The notes: a model not told the origin generated them from the sequence alone. Numbered from the stretch's first letter, positions 8,697 through 17,351 are shown. The stretch: 64,000 bases of DNA from JAJEDW01 sp963555775 (GCA_963555775.3 CAUVWY020000009.1:434001-498000), one strand, 5' to 3'. A program made the numbers and translations.

Positions 8697-10247
8697 CTAG
8701 CAGCCTGTCGGACTAGAAAGCGCCCATTGAGCGTCGACGAATCGACGATTGAACGTTTGCAGGGCGATTCGGTGGAGAAGCGCCTGGAAAGGCTGTAATT
8801 CGACGTTTCCGGGCCTGCGCAGGCATCCGGAGCGGCGTTTTCCCGACCGGGGACGGGATCGGGAACGCGGAGCGACGGTCGGCGACGTGCGCTGCCGGGA
8901 GAGATTGAAGAGCCGCTTCAGATTCCAGGCCATGCTGACCAGGGTCCATTCTCCGGAGACGTCGTCGAGTCCTCGGAGGTGAAACTGTCGAAATCCCAGC
9001 ACCGACTTGATGATTCCGAACACCGGCTCGACCGTCGACTTCCGCTGGGCGTAGATGGCCCGGCCTTCCCGCGTCGATAATCGATGCGCCATCGCCTCGA
9101 CCGGGCCGGCATCGGAAGACAACGGTGGAGGTTCGGTCCAACGCTGTTCGACCGGCGGGTGATGGCGCTCCCGCCCCATGGCAATGTAGGGCGTCACGCC
9201 GGCGGCCTCGCAGGCCTTCACGTTGGCTTCGCTGTAATAGCCGTTGTCGGCCAGCAGCCCGCCCACGGGTCCGAGCGGTTCGGCCAGTTCTTCCAGAGCC
9301 TTCAGCGCCGGCTCCACTTCTTGTTTGTCGTTGGCGTGAGTGGTGACGGTTTCGGTGACCACCAGCATGGTCCCGGTATCCACTCCTGCCTGCACGTTGT
9401 AGGCTTGCTGGAAACTCTTCCCACCGGCGGGCATGATGCGCGATTCCTCGTCGGTCAGATTGATCTGGTCGTTGGGGCGCACGCCCGGCTCGGGAGCTTT
9501 CGGTGGCTTCCCTCCCGGCCGTTTCCCCGTCTCCTTGGCCCGGGCCTCGCGTTTGGCCATCTTGGCCTCGTATTCGGCCTGCTCGGCGGCATGGCGTTCG
9601 GCCGCCCGCGCTTCCAGCTTCGCCTTCGCCTCCGCAATCGCCTTCAGGCGGTCTTCCCGCCGCTTCAGTTCCTCCGGGATGTCCATCCCCTCGGGCACTG
9701 CCGCGTCGGCCGTCGCCGCCATCTCCATCAACCGCGCCACTTCCGCCTTCAGTTGCTGTTCCAGTTCGGTCGCATGTCCCCAACTCAGCGCGCTGTGCTT
9801 CGACGCATTCGCCTGCACCTTGCTGCCATCCAGGCTGATCTTCCCCAGATTCAGAAACCCCATCGTTCGCGCCAACAACAATATCTGCACGAACAACGGC
9901 TTCAACTGGGTCAGAAACCGTTTCCGGAACGTCGCGATCGTGTCGTGATCCGGATGCGTGTTCGCCGCGATATACCGGAACGCCAGCGAATCGTAGGTCG
10001 CCTCCTCCAGCTTCCGGCTCGCAAACACTCCCGTTGCGTATCCGTAAAACAGCAACCCCAACAGCATCTCGGGATGGTAGGCCTTCGATCCTCTCCCCGC
10101 GTACCGCATCTCCAACTCATGCAGGTCCAGCTTCGACGCCACCTCCACCACAAACCGCGCCAAATGCTGTTCCGGAAGCCAATCCTGCACCGACGGTGGC
10201 AACAAATACGCTGTGTCTCGATCGACAGCTCGAAATCGTCCGCTCAT
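8697..10247 (-). CDS. IS1182-family transposase
   Basis: This DDE transposase begins MSGRFRAVDRDTAYLLPPS. It carries the conserved LLFYGYATGVFASRKLEEA block, first Asp in KISLDGSKVQAN, second Asp in GLLADNGYYSEA and the Glu in KSTVEPVFGIIKSVLGFRQF. The start at 10247 is chosen over the upstream ATG because family members begin there. The frame runs through the terminal repeat and uses TAG inside the CTAG target duplication as its stop, so the last 50 or so residues may not be needed. It appears full length (516 residues). Confidence 0.9.
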   Translation of the reverse strand: MSGRFRAVDRDTAYLLPPSVQDWLPEQHLARFVVEVASKLDLHELEMRYAGRGSKAYHPEMLLGLLFYGYATGVFASRKLEEATYDSLAFRYIAANTHPDHDTIATFRKRFLTQLKPLFVQILLLARTMGFLNLGKISLDGSKVQANASKHSALSWGHATELEQQLKAEVARLMEMAATADAAVPEGMDIPEELKRREDRLKAIAEAKAKLEARAAERHAAEQAEYEAKMAKREARAKETGKRPGGKPPKAPEPGVRPNDQINLTDEESRIMPAGGKSFQQAYNVQAGVDTGTMLVVTETVTTHANDKQEVEPALKALEELAEPLGPVGGLLADNGYYSEANVKACEAAGVTPYIAMGRERHHPPVEQRWTEPPPLSSDAGPVEAMAHRLSTREGRAIYAQRKSTVEPVFGIIKSVLGFRQFHLRGLDDVSGEWTLVSMAWNLKRLFNLSRQRTSPTVAPRSRSRPRSGKRRSGCLRRPGNVELQPFQALLHRIALQTFNRRFVDAQWALSSPTGC

Positions 10248-10304
10248 GCTCCTTTTCTTCCCACACTCGACGTCCAAATCAGGTCCCGAAAGTCCGACAG
10301 GCTG
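8701..10304 (-). mobile_element. IS1182-family element 1 with CTAG target duplication
   Basis: The 1,604-bp element is bounded by inverted repeats CAGCCTGTCGGACT (from 8701) and AGTCCGACAGGCTG (ending at 10304), with CTAG duplicated at 8697-8700 and 10305-10308. The same terminal repeats and target occur on the two 122-bp MITEs at 34002 and 39243. It carries one transposase gene and is inserted between the NYN and CBS-HEPN genes. Confidence 0.92.
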
Positions 10305-10324
10305 CTAGTCATCCTCGGGCGAGT

Positions 10325-10861
10325 TCAGGGCAAAACCAAGTGTGTCGCCCGGCGCGAAATTCCGTTTTCCTGCGCCCAGTTCCGCATCCGTTGGTTACAG
10401 GAATGCGTCCACGAGAGGATCTCGACGCGCCAGCCGCGGTTGTGCATGCGTTCCAATGTGCTGTGAAAGCCCGCGCCTTCCATGTACCCCGCGCCGTCTC
10501 CCGTCAGCCGAGTCGCGATGCCGGAATCGCCGTTGTCGTCGAGTGCGTCCTCCAGGATCCGCAATTGCCGGACGCGATCGGGCATGTTCTGCTCGCCGCG
10601 GCCGGGTTCCCCGCGGTCGAACAACTTCACGTCCACGCCCAGGCTGTCCAAGCGATTCCAAAGTTGCCGCGGTTCCAGAGGGACTGAACCCACGGCCAAC
10701 GCCTTCTTGAGCGGCCGGTCGGCCGACACCAACCGCAGTGTGTTCTCGAAGTTGATCCGCGCGCGATCGCGGGCGTTGGAACCCTCGTCGCGTTCGGCTG
10801 CGAAGCGCTGCGCTTCGTGAAAGATGTTGGAGTTGTCCCAATAGACGAACACACTATCCAT
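10325..10861 (-). CDS. NYN (PIN-like) domain ribonuclease
   Basis: The 178-residue protein opens with VFVYWDNSNIFHEAQRFA, the NYN signature with catalytic Asp9 and Asn12, and has further acidic blocks (GVDVKLFDRGE, ATRLTGDGAGYMEGAGF). NYN proteins are metal-dependent RNases of the PIN-like fold. GGAGAG lies eight bases before the ATG. Compared with the damaged second copy at 18855-19090 one T appears missing near 10352; restoring it would replace the tail SRRATHLVLP and move the stop to TAG in the CTAG at 10305. The ancestral neighbour downstream was the CBS-HEPN gene. An HNH-like gene is divergent, 136 bases away. Confidence 0.8.
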   Translation of the reverse strand: MDSVFVYWDNSNIFHEAQRFAAERDEGSNARDRARINFENTLRLVSADRPLKKALAVGSVPLEPRQLWNRLDSLGVDVKLFDRGEPGRGEQNMPDRVRQLRILEDALDDNGDSGIATRLTGDGAGYMEGAGFHSTLERMHNRGWRVEILSWTHSCNQRMRNWAQENGISRRATHLVLP

Positions 10862-10918
10862 GCGAAATACTCTCCTCAGGGATTGTCAGCCACAGGCCAA
10901 GTCGAGCGCAAGCGGTTG

Positions 10919-11005
10919 ATGATCGATGGCCCCCGCCGCGCGCTGGCCGCTTTCGGCCCGGGCAGCCAGGAGTGGGGAAGCGATTCATGGCAAAGCGATG
11001 ATTGA
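10919..11005 (+). CDS. Possible small ORF overlapping the HNH-like start
   Basis: A 28-residue frame (MIDGPRRALAAFGPGSQE onward, ending in WQSDD) ends eight bases inside the HNH-like gene, so the two could be translationally coupled. The second copy of the block keeps a related 24-residue frame at 19148-19222. The competing frame, an N-terminal extension of the HNH-like protein, is also open in both copies, and the substitutions do not clearly favour either reading. No good ribosome binding site is seen. It may be the start of a lost antitoxin-like protein. Confidence 0.25.
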   Translation: MIDGPRRALAAFGPGSQEWGSDSWQSDD

Positions 11006-11507
11006 CGCGAACGAGCGGCTCGCCATCTATTTGCGCGACGATTTCACGTGCCTGTGGTGTACCCGCGACATCCTGGACGAATCTTGGCTCACTGTGGATT
11101 CGGTCGAACGGACCCCGCAGGACGATGTCGATCCCACTGGAGAACTGTTCACAGTTTGCGGGACGTGTGTGAAGTGGCGTTCCAGTCGTTCCGGCAGAGA
11201 GTTCGCGGCGGACGTCGGGCGGACGTTCGACTGGGAGCCATCCGAGATACTCGACCGGATCGCCAAACAAGTGACGTCGGATATGGAAACTCACCGGCAG
11301 TCCGCCGGCGCCCAACTGGCCAAGTTCGGTTCGATCAAGAACTTCTTCGACAAAGGCTTGGAGCAGCGTCGGTCGCTTGCCATGTGGAATTCGTTTGCCA
11401 TCATGCGGTACCAGAACTGGATCGAACAGAGGTTGGAAACAAGGCTGGGGCCCGAAGAAATATGGCGAGAGGTCGAGAGACCGGACGACGACGATCAACG
11501 TTCGTGA
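10998..11507 (+). CDS. HNH-endonuclease-like protein with degenerate active site (copy 1)
   Basis: The 169-residue protein begins MIDANERLAIYLRDDFTCLW. It has the zinc-binding layout of small HNH nucleases: CLWC near the start and CGTC in LFTVCGTCVKWRSSRS. The usual DH of the beta-hairpin is DS here (LTVDSVERTP), and no His is seen at the other HNH positions, so it may bind nucleic acid without cutting it. A C-terminal helical region of about 100 residues follows. A related copy lies at 19227-19736. It diverges from the NYN gene and shares a 136-base intergenic region that is conserved in both copies. Confidence 0.65.
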   Translation: MIDANERLAIYLRDDFTCLWCTRDILDESWLTVDSVERTPQDDVDPTGELFTVCGTCVKWRSSRSGREFAADVGRTFDWEPSEILDRIAKQVTSDMETHRQSAGAQLAKFGSIKNFFDKGLEQRRSLAMWNSFAIMRYQNWIEQRLETRLGPEEIWREVERPDDDDQRS

Positions 11508-11604
11508 ACTCTCGGGCATGCGCGGATGCGCGGTCACTCGTCAATCGAAGCCGCGCTGCCGGCCATCGCGGCCCACCAGCTGCCGTCTCGCAGATGAGCG
11601 GTCT

Positions 11605-12303
11605 TCACGGCAGAACCAGGGGCCCCAGCAACAACACCCATATGACGCCACCCAGAACCGCGCCGACCATCGTCGGGACAACGACGCGCATCCTCCGGCC
11701 GCGAGGGATGGCGGTCACGAGGAACCAGTATCCGAGTAGGAAGCAGGTGAGGCCGAGTAGAAGGAGTAGGGACTCGGGGATCCCCGTGAGCGCCGCTAAC
11801 CAACCTTCGTCCGTGCCCGATGGGAATGGCAGTTCACCGCGGAGCTTTGAGGCGAGGATCGGAATCGCCCCCAGCCAGCGCATGGGGGCCACCAGCCCAA
11901 CTCCGAGAACCAGAGAAAGCGGGCCGGGGCCGAATCGGCGGACCGCAAGCACGCAGGCTATGACTGTCAGATAGGTGACAATCGCTCCCGCAGCCACGCC
12001 GACCGCCACTTGCCAAGGTTGAACAAGCGCCGCCGCAGCCTCCACGTCCCCCGCCCGCATGAGCCTGGCGAACTCCCCGGACCCGGACCAACTGGTAGAG
12101 GCGAACCGCAGGACCGGATCTGGGAATCCGAACGCGGCGAACGCCCCGAAGTGTCCGAGTTCGTGAACCAGCACCGCGACCGGAAATGCGATCGCGCCGC
12201 CAGCCACCCCGGCCAACCACCTGCCGGATCGCAACCACTCGCCGGAACGCTGAGGGTTGGTGGTTTGGTCAGCAAGTCGGCTTCCGCCCGGCCTGCCGTG
12301 CAT
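11605..12303 (-). CDS. Integral membrane protein with M50-like HELGH zinc motif
   Basis: The 232-residue protein has about five hydrophobic segments. The first contains VAVLVHELGHFGAFAAFGF, where HELGH (residues 47-51 from this start) fits the HExxH zinc-binding motif of membrane-embedded M50/site-2-type proteases. The C-terminal stretch VVVPTMVGAVLGGVIWVLLL ends the protein; I do not see the second conserved M50 Asp motif with certainty. The ATG at 12303 has AGAGG seven bases upstream. It appears to be a single gene. Confidence 0.6.
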   Translation of the reverse strand: MHGRPGGSRLADQTTNPQRSGEWLRSGRWLAGVAGGAIAFPVAVLVHELGHFGAFAAFGFPDPVLRFASTSWSGSGEFARLMRAGDVEAAAALVQPWQVAVGVAAGAIVTYLTVIACVLAVRRFGPGPLSLVLGVGLVAPMRWLGAIPILASKLRGELPFPSGTDEGWLAALTGIPESLLLLLGLTCFLLGYWFLVTAIPRGRRMRVVVPTMVGAVLGGVIWVLLLGPLVLP

Positions 12304-12440
12304 GTTCAATCCTCTCTCGGGCAGGTTGCGTAGTTGGTTGATACCGATCTAGCGTAACGTCACGAATCAGAGTATCAAACGAAGCGCGGTTACGATGGCC
12401 TCCGCCAGCTGACCCTGCTGGCGGCGTTCCGGCGCGCGGC

Positions 12441-12977
12441 TCAGGTGACGTGGAATTCCCGGAACATATACTTGAAGAACGGGTCTTCGATGTACCGTTT
12501 CACCCAGTTCAACCCGTGAACGTACTCTTCGTAGCCTTCCGAGAGCCTGCGGTACACGTCCGGTTCCGAGTCGGTCCAGGCCAAATCCGCCACGATGTGG
12601 TAGGACCGGCGGCCTTGCTCCGAATAGTATTCGTGGTGGGCGGGGCGCCGGGGCCGGTCGAGGCTTTCCGGGAACAGCCCCAGCATGAACAGCGTGAAGT
12701 CGCCCAGGTAACGGTACCGGCGTTTGCGCTCGTGCGCGTCGGCGCTCCGCTCCGCGGCGGCCACCAGGGCGGCGAGGTGCACGATCCGGCGTCCGTCGGC
12801 GTCCCGCATGCGATACAGGTCGTCGGTTCGCAGCAACTCGGCCAGCAAGTTTCCGACGTAGACAACGGATGCCCGGTCGCGAATGTCGCGTTGGCCCAGC
12901 CCGCGCTCGGCCAGGGTATGAAAAACGGCCCAAATTGGATGGTCGGCGGGTATCATCGGCCTCACGGTACCGTTCAT
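12441..12977 (-). CDS. Conserved hypothetical protein
   Basis: The 178-residue soluble, helix-rich protein begins MNGTVRPMIPADHPIWAVFH. Tyr/Arg-rich segments (HERKRRYRYLGDFTLFMLGL, RPRRPAHHEYYSEQGRRSYH) and a C-terminal YIEDPFFKYMFREFHVT give it a coherent protein-like composition. I do not recognise the family, and no signal peptide or membrane segment is visible. It is separated from the HELGH membrane protein by about 140 bases and may be transcribed with it. Confidence 0.6.
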   Translation of the reverse strand: MNGTVRPMIPADHPIWAVFHTLAERGLGQRDIRDRASVVYVGNLLAELLRTDDLYRMRDADGRRIVHLAALVAAAERSADAHERKRRYRYLGDFTLFMLGLFPESLDRPRRPAHHEYYSEQGRRSYHIVADLAWTDSEPDVYRRLSEGYEEYVHGLNWVKRYIEDPFFKYMFREFHVT

Positions 12978-13119
12978 TGCGCACCCCCTTTCGAGTCACT
13001 GCCATCTCGGTTCGACGCCATCACTGCGAATTATCACGCCGATCCGTCGGGATCGACTGATAATCTCCCGCAGTCATATTTGTGTTGGACGTGAAAAATT
13101 CCAAGAAGTCTTTGCCTCC

Positions 13120-13431
13120 GTGCGGATCGTCGTCATTGGTGGGGGGCCGGCCAGCGCCCGGGCCTCGAGGTTCCTGGCTCTGGCGGGCCACGGGGTTTCA
13201 CTGGTCGACGCCCAAGGCGCCTGAAAAAAGTCCTGCGGCGGAGAGTTAACCGCCCAGGCGTGACTGCTGGACGCCGGACTCGAAGCTCATGTCCCATCCA
13301 CGCTCAGCGACGGCATCCTGATCCATTTCGGCGACGCACGCCCTCTCCGTGTCCTTCCGCCCAAACCGTTGGTCGTTCTGTCAGGCGCGGTCCTGGGCCG
13401 ACACCTGATCGAGGCGGCCGTCGCGGCGGGT
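13120..13431 (+). pseudogene. FAD-dependent oxidoreductase (geranylgeranyl reductase-like) remnant
   Basis: A single frame reads VRIVVIGGGPASARASRFLA, the Rossmann FAD-binding start with GxGxxA-like spacing, then SCGGELTAQA, LLDAGLEAHVPSTL and later LSGAVLGRHLIEAAVAAG. This matches the geranylgeranyl reductase/halogenase-like family, where a CGGG motif follows the N-terminus. Two in-frame TGA codons (13222 and 13261) interrupt it, and repeat copy 2 cuts it at the 3' end. The rest of the gene is missing. TGA is a normal stop elsewhere in the window, so this is a dead fragment. Confidence 0.7.
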
Positions 13432-13508
13432 AAACACAACACCCATATGACGAGACTATCCGTGCTTCGATAGTCGGCAGACCCTGCTGATACCGTTGAT
13501 CCGCTTAT
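13423..13508 (+). repeat. Interspersed ~100-bp repeat, copy 2 (divergent)
   Basis: It reads GCGGGTAAACACAACACCC, ACGAGACTATCCGTG, GATAGTCGGCAGACCCTG, then TACCGTTGATCCGCTTA. It is the most diverged copy and the shortest. It abuts the truncated FAD oxidoreductase remnant on its left side. From 13509 to 13702 the minus strand has a scrap reading MKGEEVRSQIANRLTAISG that I cannot assign. Confidence 0.6.
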
Positions 13509-13702
13509 GGCTGTAAGGCGGTTCGCGATCTGCGAGCGGACTTCCTCGCCCTTCATCCCGGAACGACGCGGTGCTCGATCTCTGCTTCGGATGTCCTCGG
13601 CGGTCTCACGGCCGATGACGTCTGCGAGGCGGTAGACGGCGTACGGTTCGGCATGACGTCGCAGGCGGTCCGTGTCGGTCCCCGCGTGCCGACTCGACCC
13701 GA

Positions 13703-14458
13703 TCAGCGGGCGCGCAGGACGAAGAAGTCGTAGCCGTAGAACGCCGAGTACGCGCGCCAGACGTCGATCTCGTGCTGGCACTGGTCGGCAAGCTCCTGCG
13801 GTTCCGGCAGATCGCGGTGACGCTCGCGAAACGCCGCCACGTTTCGCTGCAGCGGGCGGTAGTAGTCGTCCCACCATGCCGACGCGGCGAGCGGAAAGTG
13901 CTCCAACGTCTCATATCCGCACGCGTCGATGGCGGTCAGCAAGGCGGGCACGTCGCGGATCGCAGGGTATTCCCGATTCCAGAACGCCGCGCATTTGTTG
14001 GGCCGGTTCGGCGTCCTCCAGCACACTTCGGTCAGGGCGACATGTCCGCCGCGTCCAAGTAGCCGGCCCCAGTCTCGCAGACCCGTCTCGACGCCCACGT
14101 TGTAGATGGCGCCTTCGCACCAGATCAGATCGAATGCGCCGTCCGCAAAATCGAGTTGTCGCATGTCGGCCACGCGAGCCTCCAACCGATCCGCGACCCC
14201 GAGGCGCTCGGCTTCGCGGTTCAGGAGGTCGATGAACGGCGGGTGGTTGTCGACGGCAACGATGTGCGCCAGAGAGTTCCGCGCCAGCAAGAGCGTCTGG
14301 CAGCCGGTGCCGCAACCGATGGCGAGCACACGGGTCCGCGAGCCGACCCCGGGAACGAGCGCGAGCGCGCGGAGCGTGCTCGCTGCATCGCCTGGTCCCT
14401 GCCGGGGCAATCCGCCGAACAGCTCGAAGAACAGCGCGGTGATTCGGTCCGGCGTCAT
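13703..14458 (-). CDS. Class I SAM-dependent methyltransferase
   Basis: The 251-residue protein begins MTPDRITALFFELFGGLPRQ. Motif I is VLAIGCGTGCQTLLLA (about residues 48-63), motif II AHIVAVDNHPPFIDLL, and the post-motif RQLDFADGAFDLIWCEGAIY. A C-terminal extension (WWDDYYRPLQRNVAAFRERH) is typical of small-molecule methyltransferases of this type; the substrate is unknown. The ATG 14458 sits directly beside the left extension of repeat copy 3, and copy 2 lies about 195 bases beyond its stop, so the gene is bracketed by two repeats in the same orientation. Confidence 0.8.
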   Translation of the reverse strand: MTPDRITALFFELFGGLPRQGPGDAASTLRALALVPGVGSRTRVLAIGCGTGCQTLLLARNSLAHIVAVDNHPPFIDLLNREAERLGVADRLEARVADMRQLDFADGAFDLIWCEGAIYNVGVETGLRDWGRLLGRGGHVALTEVCWRTPNRPNKCAAFWNREYPAIRDVPALLTAIDACGYETLEHFPLAASAWWDDYYRPLQRNVAAFRERHRDLPEPQELADQCQHEIDVWRAYSAFYGYDFFVLRAR

Positions 14459-14521
14459 GTCCGCTCCTTCTGCAACGGGGCGCGTCCGACTTGGCGGCCG
14501 AAGGCGATGTCCGACGCCCTG

Positions 14522-14622
14522 CGGCCGCGGCGTGCGTAGACACAACACCCCTACGACGACACTTTCCGTGTTGCGATAGTCGGTGCGACAGTCGTCAGAC
14601 CCTGCTTATACCGCTTATCCGC
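14522..14622 (+). repeat. Interspersed ~100-bp repeat, copy 3
   Basis: The full-length unit includes the extra GGTGCGACAGTC segment also found in copy 5. A further 60 or so bases to the left (14461-14521, containing GGCGGCCGAAGGCGATG) are shared with copy 4 only, so the repeat has long and short forms. It ends with CTTATCCGC (14614-14622), a nine-base word that recurs at 15157-15165 beyond the transposase fragment. Confidence 0.75.
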
Positions 14623-15172
14623 GGAAGTGCCGACCGAAGTCAACCACGTCCTTCAATGTGACTTCACCGACTATGAGACCGAAGACGGCGAAACATACAA
14701 CATCGGATGTGTCACCGAGTATCTGAGCCGGTTCAACCTGGTCTCGCTGGTGCTGGACACGGAAACAGCCGCCGATCTGATCCGCGTGACCGAAGCCGCA
14801 CGGGAGGAAATCGCTCAGCGTGGTCACGCGTTACCGCCGCGCATCGTCATCGTGACCGACAACTGGCCGGCCATGAAGGCGCGCCGGTATCGCAACTTCA
14901 TCAAGAGCACCCAGGGCCGTCTGGTACACGTCCGAGGGCAGAAGTATCATCCGCAGACGATCGGGCGGGAAGAACGTTACCATGGCTCACTCAAACTTGA
15001 GTGGCTCTACCGGCATCTCCCCCGAGACCGATCCGAACTGGTCGATCGGGTGGAGTGCTACAGACGCTTTTACAACCACGAACGCTTACACGAAAGCTTG
15101 GACTACCGGACCCCGGCGTCGGTGTATTTGACAACCATGAACCAGGGCAGCTCTAACTTATCCGCCGGTTGA
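14623..15172 (+). pseudogene. Transposase fragment, IS3/rve type (N-terminus missing)
   Basis: The frame contains a nearly complete integrase core: first Asp in HVLQCDFTDYETEDGETYNI, second in IVIVTDNWPAMKARRY, Glu in GREERYHGSLKLEWLYR, and the family-typical end YNHERLHESLDYRTPASVYL. The upstream DNA-binding part and first ORF of an IS3-like element are missing because the sequence starts at the edge of repeat copy 3. The same nine-base word CTTATCCGC borders both sides of the fragment. It overlaps the 3' edge of the IS4 remnant by about 20 bases. Confidence 0.75.
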
Positions 15173-15839
15173 AACTGTTCCGAATTCCTGGGACGGGACA
15201 GAAGAAGCTACGCGCCCGATGCAGGCTGTAGAGGCGGGCGAAGTCGAGATAGGCGCGATCCAGGACGTAGAAAGCCCCGGCTTCGGGCAGGAGCAGGTCT
15301 ATGACGTTGACATCATGGAGCTTGCCGTCGGAGATGTGGATGAAGGCGGGGATATGGCCGCGGAGGTCGAGCAGGGTATGCAGCTTCACCGCCAACTTGG
15401 TTTTGCGGAAATGGGCCCACGGGAACAGGGTCAGGCAAAGATCGATGGTCGAGGAGTCCAGCGCATAGACCGTGTTGTCGATATCGAGGCCATGATCGTC
15501 GTCGATGTGCAGACGCCGCGCCGTATGGATGAGACGTTGCGCGAAATCGGCGTGGATGCGCCAGTCCCGGACCTGATTGGCATTGGCGAGGGTGTTGCGC
15601 GAGACGCCGTTGTGGATCCCCATGTGATAGAGCTTCGACGGTTGCGCGCGCAGGCAGGTCTCGATGTCACGCAGGCTTTCGCGGTAGGTGAGTTGGGCAA
15701 ACGCCATGCAGCGATATTGATCCGAACACTTGAATGACTTGACTTTGCGATTGCCATCGTAGCGTCGTACGCATCGTTCAAAGGCGTGCCAGGGGAGATG
15801 CTCCATGAGTTGCTAGAAAACCAGCTTGCCGGCATACAT
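15153..15839 (-). pseudogene. IS4-family transposase, nonsense-mutated and 3'-truncated
   Basis: From ATG 15839 the frame reads MYAGKLVF, then a TAG at 15815-15813, then QLMEHLPWHAFERCVRRYDG as in IS4 transposases. The first Asp (TVYALDSSTIDLCLTLFPW) and second Asp (AFYVLDRAYLDFARLY) of the DDE site are present. The C-terminal part with the YREK-type Glu is lost at the junction with the rve fragment. The element is therefore inactive. Confidence 0.8.
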
Positions 15840-16092
15840 GAGCCGTCCTCCTTGATGTCAGCCAACACGCTGAAACCATGCTGGATCTCGCGGTCCGGTT
15901 CAAGTCTCCGACACCTCCTGATCGTATGTTTTCCTTTCTATATCAATAAGTTATAAACAAATCATCCGCAAACGTTGGGACAGCAGTGACTCACGATACC
16001 AGTTTCGGGTCCGGTAGGCGGATAGAAATTGAGGGGGAAAGCGGCGCTATACCGGGAGGGCTCTCTCCACATCCTTTAGCAAGAAACGCCCG
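15840..16092. other. Gap without recognisable gene
   Basis: No coding feature is recognised here. An AT-rich stretch around 15925-15960 (TATATCAATAAGTTATAAAC) stands out from the GC-rich surroundings and may be a leftover end of the IS4-type element or a promoter region. Confidence 0.4.
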
Positions 16093-16209
16093 ATGACGCC
16101 GGACGAACCCCAACGATCAATCGAATTTATCCTTCAACAAATGGCTCGTGCGGAGCACGCCCGATTGACGGATGTCCGACTCCGTCGAATAGAGCAGGCG
16201 GAGAGCTGA
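16093..16209 (+). CDS. Small hypothetical ORF (38 residues)
   Basis: The frame begins MTPDEPQRSIEFILQQMA and ends RRIEQAES. It is charged and helical, resembling the start of small coiled-coil proteins whose N-terminus reads IEFIxxQxA, and may be a truncated member. No strong ribosome binding site is visible. It lies 130 bases upstream of the lyase-like gene on the same strand. Confidence 0.3.
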   Translation: MTPDEPQRSIEFILQQMARAEHARLTDVRLRRIEQAES

Positions 16210-16339
16210 AGCAGCGACCCGCCTCACCGAAACGCACCCGCTATCGTGGTTCCTCCCGCTCAAGGCACGATCTACGTGCCCACGAATGAAAAACTCGATA
16301 TCATTCTTGAAACTGTCTTGACAGGAGGAGGTATCTCGC

Positions 16340-17341
16340 ATGTCACGCTACGCAATACTGTTGGCTGTAATCCTGGTCGTGGTCCCGATGGGCTTCGGGC
16401 AGACGACCGTCGAAATCACCGAATGGGACGTTCCCTGGGAGGGGACGCGGCCCCGTGACCCGTACGTAGGCGTCAATGACAACGAGATCTGGTTTGTCGG
16501 CCAGAGCGGACACTATGTCGGCCGTCTCAATCCGGAAACGGGAGTCTTCGAACGCTTCGACCTGCCCGACGGCGCAGGTCCGCACAGTGTCGTCGTCGGC
16601 CCGGACGGCGCTCCCTGGTATACGGGAAACCGTCAGGCCCACATCGGGAAACTCGATCCGGCGACGGGCGCAATCGAGGAGTTTCCAATGCCCGACCCCG
16701 CGGCGCGCGATCCTCACACGATGGCATTTGACGAAACGGGGACGATGTGGTTCACCGTTCAGGGCGGGAACTTCGTCGGTCGACTGAGCCCCGAACGCGG
16801 GGAAGTCGGACTGATCGAGGTGCCGACGGCGCGCGCCCGGCCCTACGGCATCGAAGTGAATTCGAACGGCACGCCGTGGGTCGTCGAATTCGGCACGAAC
16901 AAGATCGCGCAGATCGAAAAGGAACAGATGGCGCTGATCGAGTTCGAGCTTCCGAGTCCCGACGCCCGGCCTCGACGCATTGCGATCACGCCAGACGATA
17001 TGGTCTGGTACGTCGACTATGCCCGAGGCTATCTCGGCCGACTGAATCCGGAGACAGGAAACGTAACCGAGTGGCCCACCCCCGGAGGCTCGGAATCTCG
17101 TCCTTACGCCATGACTTCGGACGACCGCGGGAGGCTCTGGTTCTTCGAAACCAATCCGGGCGTCAACCGCCTCGTCGGATTCGATCCCGAGCGGGAAATC
17201 TTCTTCAGCGTCACGGAACTGGAAAGCGGGGGCGGTACGGTTCGGCATATGGTGTTCGACAGCCAGCGGCAGGACATCTGGTTCGGCACCGACACGAACA
17301 CGATCGGACGAGCTCGGCTGACGAACCATTCCAGCGACTAA
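16340..17341 (+). CDS. Secreted Vgb/streptogramin-lyase-like beta-propeller
   Basis: The 333-residue protein has an N-terminal signal peptide (AILLAVILVVVPMGFGQ) and repeated propeller blades of the virginiamycin B lyase type (IWFVGQSGHYVGRLNPETG, PWYTGNRQAHIGKLDPATG, MWFTVQGGNFVGRLSPERG, VWYVDYARGYLGRLNPETG). True Vgb lyases need a catalytic His and Mg ligands that I cannot place, so lyase activity is not claimed. AGGAGG lies nine bases before the ATG. The next gene begins 10 bases after its stop, so the two are likely co-transcribed. Confidence 0.8.
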   Translation: MSRYAILLAVILVVVPMGFGQTTVEITEWDVPWEGTRPRDPYVGVNDNEIWFVGQSGHYVGRLNPETGVFERFDLPDGAGPHSVVVGPDGAPWYTGNRQAHIGKLDPATGAIEEFPMPDPAARDPHTMAFDETGTMWFTVQGGNFVGRLSPERGEVGLIEVPTARARPYGIEVNSNGTPWVVEFGTNKIAQIEKEQMALIEFELPSPDARPRRIAITPDDMVWYVDYARGYLGRLNPETGNVTEWPTPGGSESRPYAMTSDDRGRLWFFETNPGVNRLVGFDPEREIFFSVTELESGGGTVRHMVFDSQRQDIWFGTDTNTIGRARLTNHSSD

Positions 17342-17351
17342 CGTTGGAGTT

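Noticed and set aside
16343..17329. Minus-strand 328-residue ORF opposite the lyase-like gene
   Set aside because: The plus-strand frame has a signal peptide, propeller repeats and AGGAGG; the reverse frame is a shadow.
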